Source of the DNA: Chara braunii
Taxonomy: Eukaryota > Streptophyta > Charophyceae > Charales > Characeae
Length of the DNA: 48,812 nucleotides
NCBI GenBank assembly: GCA_003427395.1
Contig: BFEA01000083.1
Coordinates: 2,510,643-2,559,454, forward strand
Direction of reading: 5' to 3'
Shown: positions 20,809 through 31,699 of the stretch, one piece after another
Position numbering within the stretch: position 1 is the stretch's first letter
How the letters are laid out: each line of letters begins with the position of its first letter
The notes under the pieces: generated by a model
Database searches by the model: none
Told to the model about the DNA's origin: nothing
Seen by the model: the letters and a program-made list of their open reading frames with translations, nothing else
Position numbers and translations under genes: made by a program

Positions 20809-21997
20809 TGGCGACATTTCCTCGACATTTCTTCCTTGGTCGGAAAGCATTCCGATGGGTAACAGATAACAATCCATTGGTATTCTACAAGTCGCAAGAC
20901 ACGATTAACAATACCATTGCCCGTTGGATGGCTTTCATTGACCAGTTTGACTTTTTCCCCGATCACATTGAGGGCGTGGACGAAGGCAAGAAGCTCCTTC
21001 TTTCGTGCGTCGTCGATCGAATGCACGGGAGGTACTTTCTTGCTAAAGTACTCGACCGAGTGCCAGTCCGTGCCATCGTGCTGCTCAAGGACGGCCCCAA
21101 TGCCATAGCCCGACGCATTGGTAGTGACGCGCGTAGCTAGAAGCGGGTCGTAAGTATGTAACACCTCGGCGGATAAGAGTGCCGCTTTGAGTGTTTCAAA
21201 AGAATGGCGCGCATCGTCGTCGAAGTCAAAAGGCCGCTCCTCACTTTGTAACTTGCTTAGGTTGGCTGCGATCTTCGAGTAACTCTTGATGAAACGCTGA
21301 TAATAACCGGCCAAGCCGAGGAAGGATCGGACNTCCGTCACATTCTTCGGCTCGGGCCACTCCTGGATGGCTTGAATCTTGTCCGTCAACGGACGAATGC
21401 CTTCCGGAGAGACAAAATGACCCAAGTATTCAAGCTCTTGCCGGACAAACTCGCATTTGTCGCGGTTAGCTTTGTACCGGGCTGACCGAAGAGTCTCTAG
21501 AACACGGCGAAGGTGCTCGAGATGCTCCTCTAGAGTTCGGCTATAGACGAGGATGTCGTCTAAGTAGACCAAGACGAAGCGGTCCAACATAGCGCGAAAC
21601 TCGATGGTCATGGCCGCCTGAAAGGTGGCCGGGGCATTGGTGAGGCCAAAAGGCATAACTACCCACTCAAAATGCCCATATCGCGTCTTAAACACGGTTT
21701 GTACCGATCTTGCGGGCGGATGGAAATCTGATGGTAGCCCGACTTGAGGTCCAACTTGGAAAAGTACTTGGCGCCGCCCAACCGCTCGAGCAAATCGTCA
21801 ATGCGAGGTAGAGGCCCCACGTTCTTGGTGGTTTGCGCGTTGAGGCGTCGATAGTCAATGCAAAGTTGAAGGTCCTTGTTCTTCTTCTGAACGAAGAGAA
21901 CGGGCGCACCGTAAGGTGAGCTGCTAGGGCGGATCCAACCCTTGTCAAGTAGATCGTCGAGTTGCGCACGGAGAACCGTGAGCTCCTCCTCGGACAT
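20809..21997 (-). mobile_element. pol: inserted, internally inverted Ty3/gypsy pol fragment
   Basis: The minus-strand part (about 20971-21997) encodes RT with MSEEELTVLRAQLDD, LDLKSGYHQI, MPFGLTNAPATFQ and YLDD, running into RNase H up to KKELLAFVHAL. It resembles the RT of element A more than that of B. The next piece of the same RNase H (RHFFLGRKAFRWVTDNNPL to DQFDFFPDHIEG) is present but on the plus strand at 20809-20970. There is no LTR and no target duplication, and about two bases of host LTR are lost. One undetermined base lies at 21333, and a frameshift near 21690. Confidence 0.9.
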
Positions 21998-22562
21998 CTA
22001 GGTCTGTAGGTTAGTAGTTAGGCCTGTTACCGTTAGGCTTAGGAAGGAATGTTCTTGAAGTCTCTATCTGAGTCTACTGTGGCCTAGAGTCTGACTGTAA
22101 GTCGGTAGGCTCTCGAAGGTTGTAGGTCCCTGTAGGCCAGTCCAGGCAGCAAGTACCAGGGGTAGGGGCTGCACGTGGGGAAGGTTCTGGACCACGTGGT
22201 GGGTTCCACGCGTTTTGGCCCAGAAGGCCACACGTCTGGAAGCTTCCCTGGGCCACGCATTTTGGCCCAGGCCCACGCATTTTGAGGCAGGCCCGGGTAC
22301 CTCCGAAGAAGTATAAATACAGAGGCAGCATCCAGCCATTCACTCAATTGCCTGCGAGCCATGTGGAAGAGTTGCCTTGGTATCTTGTGCGTGGAGGTCT
22401 GCAGGTGCTCGGAGAGGAAGTGGGCAGTGAGGAAGACAGCGGCCATAGCTGGCTAGTGAGGAAGAAACTGGCGGCCATAGCTAGGAGGAGGAGGACGACG
22501 GCGGCCATAGCCGCCCAGCGGCTGACACAGACGGAGTGTAGAGAGTGTGTGTGCCTGTGTTG
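21998..22562 (+). repeat. element B 3' LTR, second part (truncated)
   Basis: Resumes at CTAGGTCTGTAGG and follows the 5' LTR through the TATA box (22312-22319) and the three CCATAGC hairpins. It ends abruptly after GTGTGCCTGTGTTG. The last 220 bases or so of the LTR, corresponding to 6211-6258 and 14004-14174, are missing. Confidence 0.88.
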
Positions 22563-22563
22563 C

Positions 22564-22712
22564 CTGGTTTCAATTCATTCTCTTAGACTGCCTTCTAATG
22601 GTATCATCAGTACCAGATTGTAGAGGTGTTTGTGTGCTGCCGTGTCTGCCTTCTAATGGTATCATCAGTACCAGATTCTAGAGGTGTTTGTATGCTGCCG
22701 TGTCAGATTATG
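22564..22712 (+). repeat. tandem 58-bp unit within a dispersed direct repeat
   Basis: Units 22588-22645 and 22646-22703 are nearly identical. The enclosing block (CTGGTTTCAATTCATTC ... GTGTCAGATTATGG) recurs at 23249-23340 with one unit, so the block is a direct repeat flanking the microsatellite. Confidence 0.85.
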
Positions 22713-22796
22713 GTGACCGCGATCCTGACTGGGTATTCTATTTGGGTGAAGACAGTAGCAGTAGGAGAAGCAACGGCAGAATTCAGCAGGAATAGT

Positions 22797-23045
22797 GGCA
22801 GTAGCAGTAGCAGCAGCAGCAGCAGCAGCAGTAGAAGTTGCAGCAGCAGTTGCAACAGCAGTAGCCGCAGCAGTAGCAGTAGCAGTAGCAGCAGATAGTA
22901 GCAGTAGCAGCAAGAGTAGCAGTAGCAGCAGGAGTAGCAGTAGTGCAGCAGTAGCAGCAGTAGCAGTAGCAATAGCAGTAGCAGTAGCGGTAGCAGAAGC
23001 AGTATCAGTATCAATAGCAATAGCAGTAGCAGCACCAGCAGAAGC
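22797..23045. repeat. (AGC/AGT)n imperfect trinucleotide microsatellite
   Basis: A long run of CAG, TAG and interrupted variants. It produces low-complexity open frames on both strands that I do not regard as genes. Confidence 0.95.
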
Positions 23046-23248
23046 ACAGGAGGTGCTGGCGGCAGTAGTTGAAGAAGTTTTCACAGTAGCACTGTGAGTG
23101 GTAGAAGTAGCAGCACAAGGACAGGGACTTGCATGAACAGTTCCGCTGGCCACCCTCCAGGAAAATGTTGGGCCCAACCAGGTGGGAACCCAGGGTATAC
23201 CGGTTTACAGCTGCATCAGTGTTTTTGGAACCCCTTGATAGGCATAGA

Positions 23249-23340
23249 CTGGTTTCAATTCATTCTCTTAGACTGCCTTCTAATGGTATCATCAGTACCA
23301 GATTCTAGAGGTGTTTGTGTGCTGCGGTGTCAGATTATGG
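23249..23340 (+). repeat. second copy of the 22564 direct repeat
   Basis: Matches 22564-22645 plus the CAGATTATGG end. It and the first copy bracket the microsatellite. Confidence 0.85.
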
Positions 23341-23691
23341 AGGCTGCTAGTGCCGTTATGGTGACATCGACAGTTGCCACTGCCCAAGCAGACCATGTTG
23401 GTCAGCAGAAGCAGCAGGCTGTCTTTGAGGGTAGACTCAAACTAGGACTTTCTGGGATGTATATGACCGCCAGTTTACCATGACCTGGATGTATCTGACA
23501 ACAATTAGGTCCAGAGATTAGTCCTAAAAGTCCTGATGTGAGTATGGTCTTAGTAGGTTTGAAAAAGAATTGTTTTGAAGGTGACGGTACAAGAGCAGGA
23601 AAGAGCTGTTACAGACATGTAAAGAACAGAGACCAGGGACCGTGGAGGGATCAGAACCATCAGCGAAGAGGGCAAGGAAGAGGAGAGAAAA
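23341..23691. other. unassigned DNA upstream of U6-like sequence
   Basis: No protein or RNA is recognised. There is no plant USE element (TCCCACATCG-like) or TATA at the distance expected for a U6 promoter, which supports the pseudogene call that follows. Confidence 0.4.
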
Positions 23692-23789
23692 TTTCTTCAG
23701 GACATCTGTTAAAATTGGAACTATACAGAGAAAGAAGTTTAGCATGGCCCCTGCGCAAGGATGGCACAGAATCGAGAAATGGTCCAAAT
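23692..23789 (+). pseudogene. U6: U6 spliceosomal snRNA pseudogene
   Basis: The segment has the U6 landmarks in order: a degraded 5' stem ending CTTCAGGACATCTG, AAAATTGGAACTATACAGAG, the highly conserved AGCATGGCCCCTGCGCAAGG, and ATCGAGAAATGGTCCAAAT at the 3' end. Functional U6 carries ACAGAGAAGATTAGCATGG; here three bases are inserted (AGAAAGAAGTTTAGC). The ATGACACGCACAAATCG block is shortened to ATGGCACAGAATCG. There is no oligo-T terminator and no U6 promoter upstream. It is therefore a processed or decayed copy, nearly full length. Confidence 0.88.
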
Positions 23790-24040
23790 CGGAAAATAAC
23801 GAAAGACAGAGGAGAAGGGAGGTGGAATTAAGATATGGCTGTGAATGTAAAGGGTCAAACATCAGGGGTCACTGAGAAGAGTTCACAAAATAAAGCAAAG
23901 AGGGCCTTACAAGGAGTAGAGGAGGAGGAGCTGGTAAAGATTGAAAATGCAGGAGGCGGAGCAGGAGGAGGAAGCTTTTTTTTTTCCCTGAAGCCAGCTG
24001 GAGTCTGCTAGAGGGGTTGGTATGAGCAGCCACCTCACTG
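23790..24040. other. unassigned, purine-rich
   Basis: A GGAGGAGGAGC-type stretch and a short T run. No feature is supported. Confidence 0.4.
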
Positions 24041-24125
24041 GGCGCTCTGGTCTATTGGTGGGGGAGTATCACATGTTGGAAACTGTGTCCACCGTCCATT
24101 GCATGTTCGATTTGGCCATGTTACC
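24041..24125 (+). mobile_element. possible tRNA-like SINE head
   Basis: TGGTCTATTGG (24048-24058) fits an A box, and TGTTCGATTT (24104-24113) fits a B box. The 56-base spacing is longer than usual but within the range of tRNAs with a long variable arm. No second copy was found, so this is weak. Confidence 0.3.
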
Positions 24126-24258
24126 AGGGCCTTTACCCAGCTCCGGCTTAGACCTGTCCCACAGCCGCTTCAGCTGTCCCTAGCTGCCATATAGACAGAA
24201 TTTCTCCTAGCTGTGTCCAGCTCCTGTTGTTGTGGTCCCACAGATGCGGAGGGCCTGA

Positions 24259-24444
24259 TCATCCGCCCCCATACCACTGCAGATCTACCAATGATAAGCT
24301 GTGGGGCGGAAAGATGAATTCCGAGGGGGGGCGCCGCGGGATCGTCGCCTCGACGTTGATCCAGTCCTTGAATGTTATGATGTAGTCCCTTCGCAGCTCT
24401 TGTCCATCAGGCTGGTCTCCGCTCTCCCACCCATTTGACGCAGG
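24259..24444 (-). CDS. short open segment with protein-like composition, unidentified
   Basis: The minus strand is open for 61 codons, ending at TGA (24259-24261). It contains GDQPDGQELRRDYIITFKDW and PSEFIFPPHSLSLVDLQWY. The composition is unlike the surrounding repeats, but I do not recognise a family, and no start codon or splice site is evident. It may be an exon or a decayed transposon gene. Confidence 0.28.
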   Translation of the reverse strand, partial: PASNGWESGDQPDGQELRRDYIITFKDWINVEATIPRRPPSEFIFPPHSLSLVDLQWYGGG

Positions 24445-25039
24445 CTATCCACCTCCCGTGATCATCCCCCAGCCATTCTTTAGAGGAGGAAGCTTACAAG
24501 TCAGTAATAGAGAAGAGCTGAGAGTTCGAAGTTGTCTTGTGGTTTAGGTTGGAACGATTATTCGTAAATGTGATGGCGGCAGTAAGAAGGGGTAGGATGT
24601 TCTTCATTGCTCCAATGATCTCAAAGGTGAAGAGGCAAGAGGAAAGATTGCAACAAATTGGTAATTGCTATCACAGCTATCAGATTTTTTTCTCCAAAGA
24701 GGTTATGGGATGGTGGGAACATGAGTTCTAGATCGTGGATTTACGGGCTTAGGTAGCCAGTCAGGTTGTCCACCGGTGGGGGTAGGCCTTGAATGCAGCT
24801 CTTCCCTGCCATCGGGCGACTGTTTAGGAGAACGAACATGAGTCATCAGCAGATTGACTCACAACTAAGATCCGTTAATGGACGATATTCTCGAACGTAG
24901 CAAGTGCAGTTGTAAACTGCAAGATGAGCAACATCAAAGAGCATATGAGAGATGGCAATATAGACGAACTGGCTTGTCAACTTGAGCTGAGCGAACTTAC
25001 TGAAGCTCGTCATCATGTCAAACAGGGGGGGTTGCTGAA
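24445..25039. other. unassigned DNA
   Basis: No LTR, RNA or protein family is recognised. Confidence 0.4.
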
Positions 25040-25375
25040 AGATCCAACCTGACTATAACTATCAACATCTTGGCTATGGTGGACACCATTTTCATCACCT
25101 TGTTACGTGCTCCATCTGGAAGGCCCCAGTGGGGGTAGTGCCATACCAAGGAAGCGTCAAGGCAGAGTCAGGCATGGCGGCCTGAAGAGCAGCGGCCATA
25201 GCTGCTTTGCGTTGTCTTTTGCACATGAGGGCAGAGCCCTCAGTATTCCATCATAGCCTAGGCTTGTGAGAGGAAGGAGAAGAGGGAGGCCTTGGCCATA
25301 TTGGACCTACAGTTGTGCTCGCAGTAAGAAGGAACTTCGGATATTGATTTCGGTTCGACCACTCGTTGTCATTAT
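25040..25375 (-). repeat. inverted partial LTR of the C/D family
   Basis: The reverse complement of this stretch aligns with the interior of the element D left LTR (about 26110-26450), including ATCAATATCCGAAGTTCC, the CCCTC-TGTGCAA region and TGGTGTCCACCATAGCC. It is cut off at an AAT-repeat exactly where the D LTR begins, giving two LTR pieces in opposite orientation. Confidence 0.8.
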
Positions 25376-26712
25376 TGTTACGATCCTGGTCATTTTCGAA
25401 GTGCAAATTCACAAGGAAAGACAATGCCACCCAATTGTGAAAGAAATAAAAACACTTGCAAATAGATAGAAAACGAAGAAGAAAAAAGAAAGAAGAAGAA
25501 GAAGAAGAAGAAGAAGAAGATGTACACCAGCAAGACCAATGACAAATCCCCCTTCTTTCTCCACCTTCCTCATCCTGTGACGAGGTGAAGGCAGAGTAGC
25601 GAGGCAGGGGGAGAGAGAGGGAGAGAGTGAGAGCGCACACACACTCACTCGACTCGACACGGACTAGACTCGACGCGACGGACGCAGACACGAAGAGGCG
25701 AAGTCGCAAAGTCGCGAAGTCTCAATCTTGGATTCCTAACACAATGTTGCAGCAAGTCACGATGAAGCACAAGCACTGAAGCTGAAAACTGAATGCCCAT
25801 ACTGGGCTTGAGTCCGGTCTTAAGTACTGGACTCAAGTTCAGTCCCCAGGGCAGAAGTGCAATTTGCCTCGGGGCTGAACTAAAAATCGAAGGTCTAAGC
25901 CTGGGCGCCAGAATGTCGGATGGCGCCAAGTATCGAAATCCGGAAGTGCCAAAGGAGGAATTTGAGAACGGGCGCCAACTGCAGAGGGCTCCAACAGTCG
26001 GGAACCGGAGATCATAAACTCGAAAAAAAAAATAGCAGCCCAGCGGGTGGTAACCCGCGGACCAGGGATCGAGCCCTGCCTGAGTCCGTAACACCTCCTC
26101 CTTGTCTTCACCAATCGTATTCTTCTCCCCAAATAATAATAATAACAATGAGTAGTTGAACCAGAATCAATATCCGAAGTTCCCTCTTACCGCAAGCACA
26201 ACAACAGATCCACCATAGCCATGGCTTCCTCTTTCTTCCTTATGTCACATGCCAAGGCTATGCAGACTACTAAGGGCTCTGCCCTCCTGTGCAACGGACA
26301 ACACAAAGTAGCTATGGTCGCTGCTTATCAGGCTGCCATGCCTGACTCTGCTTTGAGCTTCATTGGTGCGGCACTACCCCAACTGGGGTCTTCCAGATGC
26401 AGCGCCTATCAAGGTAATGAAGATGGTGTCCACCATAGCCAGGTAGGTACCTCGCCACTCTCGTCGTTCGCCCCCTTCTTACTTAGGCGGGCTGCTCGCC
26501 ATAGCCAGGCTGAGCGCCCAACTGCTCTTTGTCCTCCCAAGCAGTGCTCTGGGTCCGGCTGCCCGCTCAAGCAGTATGTCGCCCAACCTTGCACACCGCA
26601 AATGAGGAGGAGCTACTCACTCCTCCAAAAGATATAGTGGCCTACTTGCCGCTTGGGCGGTGACTTCCTGGGCCGCGCGGCCTGTCAACAGCCGGTACCT
26701 CCTGCCTTTCTA
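25376..26712 (-). repeat. element D 3' LTR (left copy), interrupted and truncated
   Basis: Starts TGTTACGATCCTGG. It has GAA microsatellite, AAT microsatellite, CCACCATAGCC box, GGGCGGTGACTTCC and CCGGTACCTCC in the same order as the element C LTRs. It is interrupted at about 25572-26093 by a SINE-like insert. It ends abruptly at about 26712, joining straight to RNase H sequence, so the LTR's inner end, polypurine tract and integrase are deleted. Confidence 0.85.
25572..26093 (-). mobile_element. SINE-like insert in element D LTR
   Basis: This segment is absent from the homologous LTR at 31700. On the minus strand the right end reads GGCTCGATCCCTGGTC, which fits a tRNA B box. A T run (A run on plus at 26020-26030) lies about 60 bases further on. 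The A-box half is missing. Short CTCCT-like sequence occurs at both edges but in a repetitive context, so a target duplication is not proven. Confidence 0.4.
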
Positions 26713-27046
26713 GCATGTGTTTGCTGTAGTATTCATGCGGACGCAAGCCATCGCCATCATCTTGTTGAAGCACTGCGCCAATCCCATACTAGCTTGCATC
26801 CGTAGTAACTACGAGTGTAAGTTTGGGATCTGCAATGTGGAGCACAGGATAACTTACCAATGCTGCTTTCAAATCTTGAAACGCGGTCTCACACTTTTCA
26901 CACCACGCATACGTGACATTCTTGCTTGTTAGTCCCGAGAGTGGGTGAGCAATGACATAAAATTTTGGCACAAACTTTCGGTTATATGAAGCCAAACCGA
27001 GAAAGGAACGCAGTTCAAGTACATTTGTCGATGAGGCCAGTTTCAT
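26713..27046 (-). pseudogene. pol: element D pol: RT connection and start of RNase H
   Basis: The minus-strand frame has LRSFLGLASYNRKFVPKF, AFQDLKAALVSYPVL and PKLTLVVTTDAS, which is the RNase H entry. YGIGAVLQQDDGDGLRP continues to the LTR junction. The rest of RNase H and all of integrase are absent. Confidence 0.85.
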
Positions 27047-27745
27047 ATGGCCTCAACCTTGGTTGCCTCAGGCTCAAGGCCGTTAGCGGACAACCAGTGC
27101 CTAAGATAGATGACGATGTCCCTCCCAAACTCACATTTTTCTAAGTTGAGATGCGCCTCCTTGAGCATCTGCAAAACTTCCTCAAGGTGCTTAAAGTGTT
27201 CAAGGATGTCATCAAGGTAAACGACAACAAACTTGTTGAGCTGATGGCGAAAAACATTGTCCATGAGGCATTGAAAAGTAGTTGGTGCATTTGTGAGACC
27301 GAAGGGCATAACGATAAACTCGTACAACCCATCGCGTGTCTTGAACGCAGTTTTGTGCTAGTCAGCCGGATAAACTTCAATCTGGTGGTAGCCAGATTTG
27401 AGGTTGATCTTGGAGAAGACCTTGCACCCACCTGCAACATCCCGCGAATCATCTATGTGTGGCAAGGGATAAGTGTTGTTTGTAGTGATACTGTTTAGGC
27501 CACGACGTTCAATGCACATCCACAATTTGCCTCATTTCTTGGGCACAAACGGGACAGGTGCATCGAACTCGAGACTCGCTAGGCCTAATCCTTCCACGAT
27601 CAATCACGTCATCAATTTGTCTTCTCAACTCCTCCAACTCGCCTTGCCCCAAACGGTAGACGCAGCCCTTTGGAGGAACACTCCCTTCTACTATCTCGAT
27701 CTTGTGTTTGACCGAACGCTCGGACACACCACGAGGCTCCGCCAA
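27043..27745 (-). pseudogene. pol: element D pol: reverse transcriptase, frame-broken
   Basis: VPPKGCVYRLGQGELEELRRQ (start) lies at 27509-27745, a shifted middle part at 27141-27452, and FIVMPFGLTNAPTTFQCLM with the catalytic YLDD at 27043-27327. A gap of about seven residues follows YLDDIL. The catalytic motif is intact but the frame is not. Confidence 0.87.
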
Positions 27746-27811
27746 AACTTCTGGAAATTGATCTAGTAGACGACGAATGTTGTTGGGACTTCCGGTGGAG
27801 GATCATCCTCA

Positions 27812-28460
27812 TCAGGAGAGAGAAAGTCTAGTTTGAGAATTTACAACAATAACAACCGAATTCGAAGTAGTTGGAATGAAACTAGACTTGTCTTTTGGAG
27901 TAGAAGACGATGGAGCAGAAGTAGGAGTAGAAGTAGACTTACTGTCTGAAATAGAAAATGTGGTAAAAGTAGAAGGCACATGTATAGGCTTCACAAAGGC
28001 TACATGCAACTGCTCACCTTCCTTGCACATGTTCACTGATTTCCAAAATTTGTTCGCAATCAAAGGAGTCATTGGGGACTCGCTCGTCTCGTCCAACAAG
28101 ACGGTACGCTAGTTCCCCTTGGCGTCACGAACCACGAACTGAGTTTCCGCCGAGTGGACCTTAGACAATGAGCCTTTGACCAGCCCTAACCAATGACCAA
28201 GTCAAAGGGACACTTGTCGAGGACAGGGAAATTTAACTCATGTGTGACCGTGCAATCTTTGTCAAAGGTGATGTGCGCACCTTTGATAGCATGTGTTGAG
28301 GTGACAACCTCTTGGTTGCCTACCTGGGTTTGACAAGGGTTCTGCAGCTCCACTTTCTTCATTCCCAGGCCCGCCTTACGAGTCCCGTTACGAGAAAAGA
28401 AGTTAGTTGTGAGCCATTATCAATCAAAACACGGATGTATTGGCGGTTGATGAGCAACTT
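27812..28460 (-). pseudogene. pol: element D protease region and linker
   Basis: At 28385-28445 the minus strand encodes QYIRVLIDNGSQLTSF, matching the retropepsin active-site strand with D-N-G in place of the usual D-S-G or D-T-G. A Ser/Thr-rich linker (27812-28099) follows. The remainder is interrupted by stops. Confidence 0.6.
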
Positions 28461-28743
28461 CAAGAAGATCAGCTCCACACCCCCTTGGACACGGCGCTGC
28501 TGCTTGAGCTGCAACCAATGTTCCAAGTGAGAATGGAAGTTGACTTCCTTAGTCTCCTCCCAAGGCTGAGTTTAAAGTACTTGGACTGCAGCAGCCTTGG
28601 ATTCAACATCGGTCCGGGCTTCAAGACCATGTTGTTGGTAAGATCCAGGCTCCTTGGAGGGGCCTGCAACTGACTGCTCAACTTCTCCTGTTGTAGAGAG
28701 TGTTGATAACTCTTCTACGCCCTTTGCTTGTCTCCCTGCTAAC

Positions 28744-28797
28744 GGCAACAATCCTGCACAGGGTGCCCAAACTTTTGACAATGCAAGCACCCTCGCA
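28744..28797 (-). pseudogene. gag: element D gag: zinc knuckle
   Basis: On the minus strand CLHCQKFGHPVQDC is a complete CX2CX4HX4C zinc knuckle. It lies between capsid and protease as expected. It is in a different frame from the longer open frames around it. Confidence 0.8.
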
Positions 28798-29222
28798 GTT
28801 TGGATCTTCTTTCCCATTTTTTTTTAATGATGCGGAGGGCTTCCTAAGGTTTGGTGGAAGCATCCTCCGGCTTCTCAGGAATCTTTGCATTCTTGGGGGG
28901 GTGAGTTATGATTACCTTACCTGAGCTGCAGTTAGGCCCCTTGCTTGAAGCAGTCTTTCTAACGACGTTATATTTCTCTTCGTCGTTCCTCAGACTCGAG
29001 GGCTGATGTAGAACAACCCACTTCAGACTCAGTCTCTAGATTGTCATCTAGAGACAGATCATCTGCATAGGACTGATCCTCAGCCTCCCGATGTTCATGC
29101 AGGGCAAGCTGGTTGTTGCTTGTGGACCGCTTTCGTTGGAAAGACTTTCCTGCAACTGGTGTCTTCGCACGCCTGGCGAGGTCTTTGGCTTCTAGGTTGA
29201 CTAGATCTGTTAAGAGCTCACA

Positions 29223-29633
29223 CTAGGTCGAATGCTCCTTGAGTCTTAGCCGGGGGACATAATCTTCAGGGGACACTCCCATGACTACATCCATACAAGA
29301 CACATCAGTCCATCCCAGGATTGGAGTAGTGAACAGATCAGCCAAATGCTGCTCCAAAGCCTGTGTGGAAGTCCTCCACTTTTGGCCTTTGAGGGCCTCG
29401 AGTTTCATTATTGCTCTGAGCGCAGCGTGTTTATCTAGATATTGTGTGATGAGGAGATCCACTGGAGTACGTACAAGAGTCATCTTCAACCACTCAGTCA
29501 GATCAATCCTTTCGAAACCTGCAGTGACAACTTGGAGTTCAATGACACTCCGTACAACGGGCTCAGTATTTGTGCCCATGATCATACTTTGATCATCTTG
29601 CGGTGTTCGCATTACTTTGAAGTACGAACGCAT
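29223..29633 (-). pseudogene. gag: element D gag: capsid-like region
   Basis: MRSYFKVMRTPQDDQSMIMG and TNTEPVVRSVIELQVV parallel the gag of element C (MRSYFDVLGTPPATQSSILG and TNVEPVVRGFLETQAV). The two elements are therefore sister families. The frame closes at 29223. Confidence 0.8.
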
Positions 29634-29928
29634 GGAGCTGATCTAGGAGGTGATATCCCCCTCCCCGCCGCCATGGGGTTAATGTACTCTACGCCAACAG
29701 GAACTGCGGTATTTTGGGCTGATGATCCTACATTTGGGACTGGGACCAGTGCAGAACTGTCGGCACTGTTGCTTGAAGAGATGGCACCGGTTCCTCGGCT
29801 AGTTGCAGTTCCACTTGACCTTTGCATGAGAATTGTGTTAGGGGGAAAGATTGGGACTGCAGCAGGACGACGAGGATGAGGGATGGTCAGTTGGGCACGC
29901 TTGAGGCCTGCAGCTCTTGGTTTCGTTG

Positions 29929-30204
29929 TTATAGAGCTGTCATGCACGATTCAAAGTTCTCTAGAGTCCGCAGTTGGACCAAGGATGTTACAACAACGAC
30001 TATCATTTCTCTAAACCGGGTATCTTCAGTTTGTGGAACTGTCAAAAGAGTTACTTGATCAGCAATGCTTGCTGATCTAACCGTTGCATATGCCTCCCTT
30101 TCTCTACGCAAAGCGTCCTCATAAACTTTTTGAAAGAACGTTTTTTCCCGTTCGTCGGCTGCGTCCAGCATGACCTGCCATTGTGCAGATGAGATGTCTG
30201 CCAT
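29929..30204 (-). pseudogene. gag: element D gag: N-terminal region
   Basis: MADISSAQWQVMLDAADERE begins a helical stretch similar to the gag start of element C (MASATDWKMQMDAAREAEKA). The ATG at 30204 is therefore the likely gag start. Confidence 0.7.
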
Positions 30205-31685
30205 GCTGGAGGATGGGGCGTCAGTAGAACTCTCAAGAGGGGTCCCCTATTTGCTCTTGTTTGGACGAATGCTCCTCTTACCCTCCTCACACTCTCAAAA
30301 AGAATACCTTCTCTCTGCCTTCTCTCTCTTCTGCGTTTTGTGCACGAGTCTCAATACTGGACATAGATAGTTCAAATAAAAAGGAAAAAGTAAATAAATC
30401 ACAAGAGTAAAGGTTGAACTCCTAGCTGGAGCGGCAATTCATTCGGACTCTAGAATGGCAATCACGAAGTAGAAAAATAATAAAATAAAATAAAATAAGA
30501 GAGAGATCTGACTTAACGGATGGGTCCGGTTAGATCAGACTTGAGATCCCGTCTTGACTAACCTAACATGGAATGTGCATCATAGATAAGGCAGACAAAG
30601 AAAAACTAATTGAAGCAATGGAGATTTCGAGGGGTGTAGACGTTCGCCGAGCCAGATGCGGGGCAATGTGTGAGAACATGTGGTAAGACCAGTCAAGATT
30701 CACTCGAAAGGAATGTCCCTACTAGCCGTGTGTCCCCCAAATTCAGCGCAACAAAGAAATGCAATTGACGGCAACAGATTTGGGCCAAAGGGTCCTATCC
30801 CGTTGGGCCTGGTCCCACTGAGTCTCGAAGGGTCCCAAGTAGGTCGTGGACGAGGTCCAACCAGAAAGGTTTCCCAAGATGGTCCCAAATTGTCTCTACC
30901 GTACTGAAAAGGAGAAGATAACTTCAGCAAGAACTTGCTTACTACGACCGCTCATAAATGAAAAGACAATGCACTATAGAAAGATATGTCGTTGAAGACG
31001 AGACACGTCATTCGTCCATCCATGAGGTGAGAGCAGTCCGCACACTCACACACACAACCAAGATCGCATGGAGAAGAAAAGAGCCCAGAGCAATCCCCAA
31101 AAAGCCAAGAAGCACTATGCAACCACTCGTGGGCAACCTCAGTCACACGACACTTACCTGTGAGGCCCGACCTCCAAAGATGAGGTAACAACTCACCCCC
31201 CTCTCACATAGGTCCTCCTGACCCCTAGCTACCACTACACGAAGTGTCCTAGCATGACTAAGAGGGTCTGCCTACACCAAAATACAACGTTGGATCCCCC
31301 GTCGATGTTGAAGACCAAAGTAGCCACTTGCAACTCTTCGATGCAGATATGACAGCTCCCAAACAAGGCTCCCTTTTGGAGGAATCCCAAAAGTCACTTC
31401 AATGTTGAAGTCCAGATTCTAGGTGCGAGTACCTCTCACTCTCTACTTCCTCTCGCTCACTTCAGCCAGCCTCCCTTGTGTCTCGCCATCCCATACAATC
31501 ACTCAAGCAACCTGGTCAGGTATGATGTCGACCCTACATGACCTAACCAGGTGGGGGCAGCATCCACATACGTCGCTGCCCCTCTTAACCCTAACTTCCA
31601 ACCCTAATCCGAGATTAGGTTAGCCCGAACCTGATTCGGAATTAGGGTTAGGGTAGTTCAACACCTCTCGCTAGCTAGTAAGTCC
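30205..31685 (-). other. element D leader
   Basis: Untranslated sequence between primer site and gag. It shares GGTCCCACTGAGTC and other blocks with the leader of element C (43506-44969). Near the primer site (31590-31650) it has telomere-like AACCCTAA and TTAGGGTTAGGG blocks in inverted orientation. Confidence 0.65.
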
Positions 31686-31697
31686 GCTCCGATACCA
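31686..31697 (-). promoter_or_regulatory. element D primer binding site
   Basis: On the coding strand TGGTATCGGAGC, two bases inside the LTR. It matches the initiator tRNA-Met complement with one change. Confidence 0.82.
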
Positions 31698-31699
31698 AA

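Noticed and set aside
22665-23177. Poly-Ala/Leu/Ser frames on both strands
   Set aside because: Translations of the AGC/AGT microsatellite.
24300-24480. rRNA or other structural RNA in the GC-rich block
   Set aside because: No conserved rRNA block could be found on either strand.
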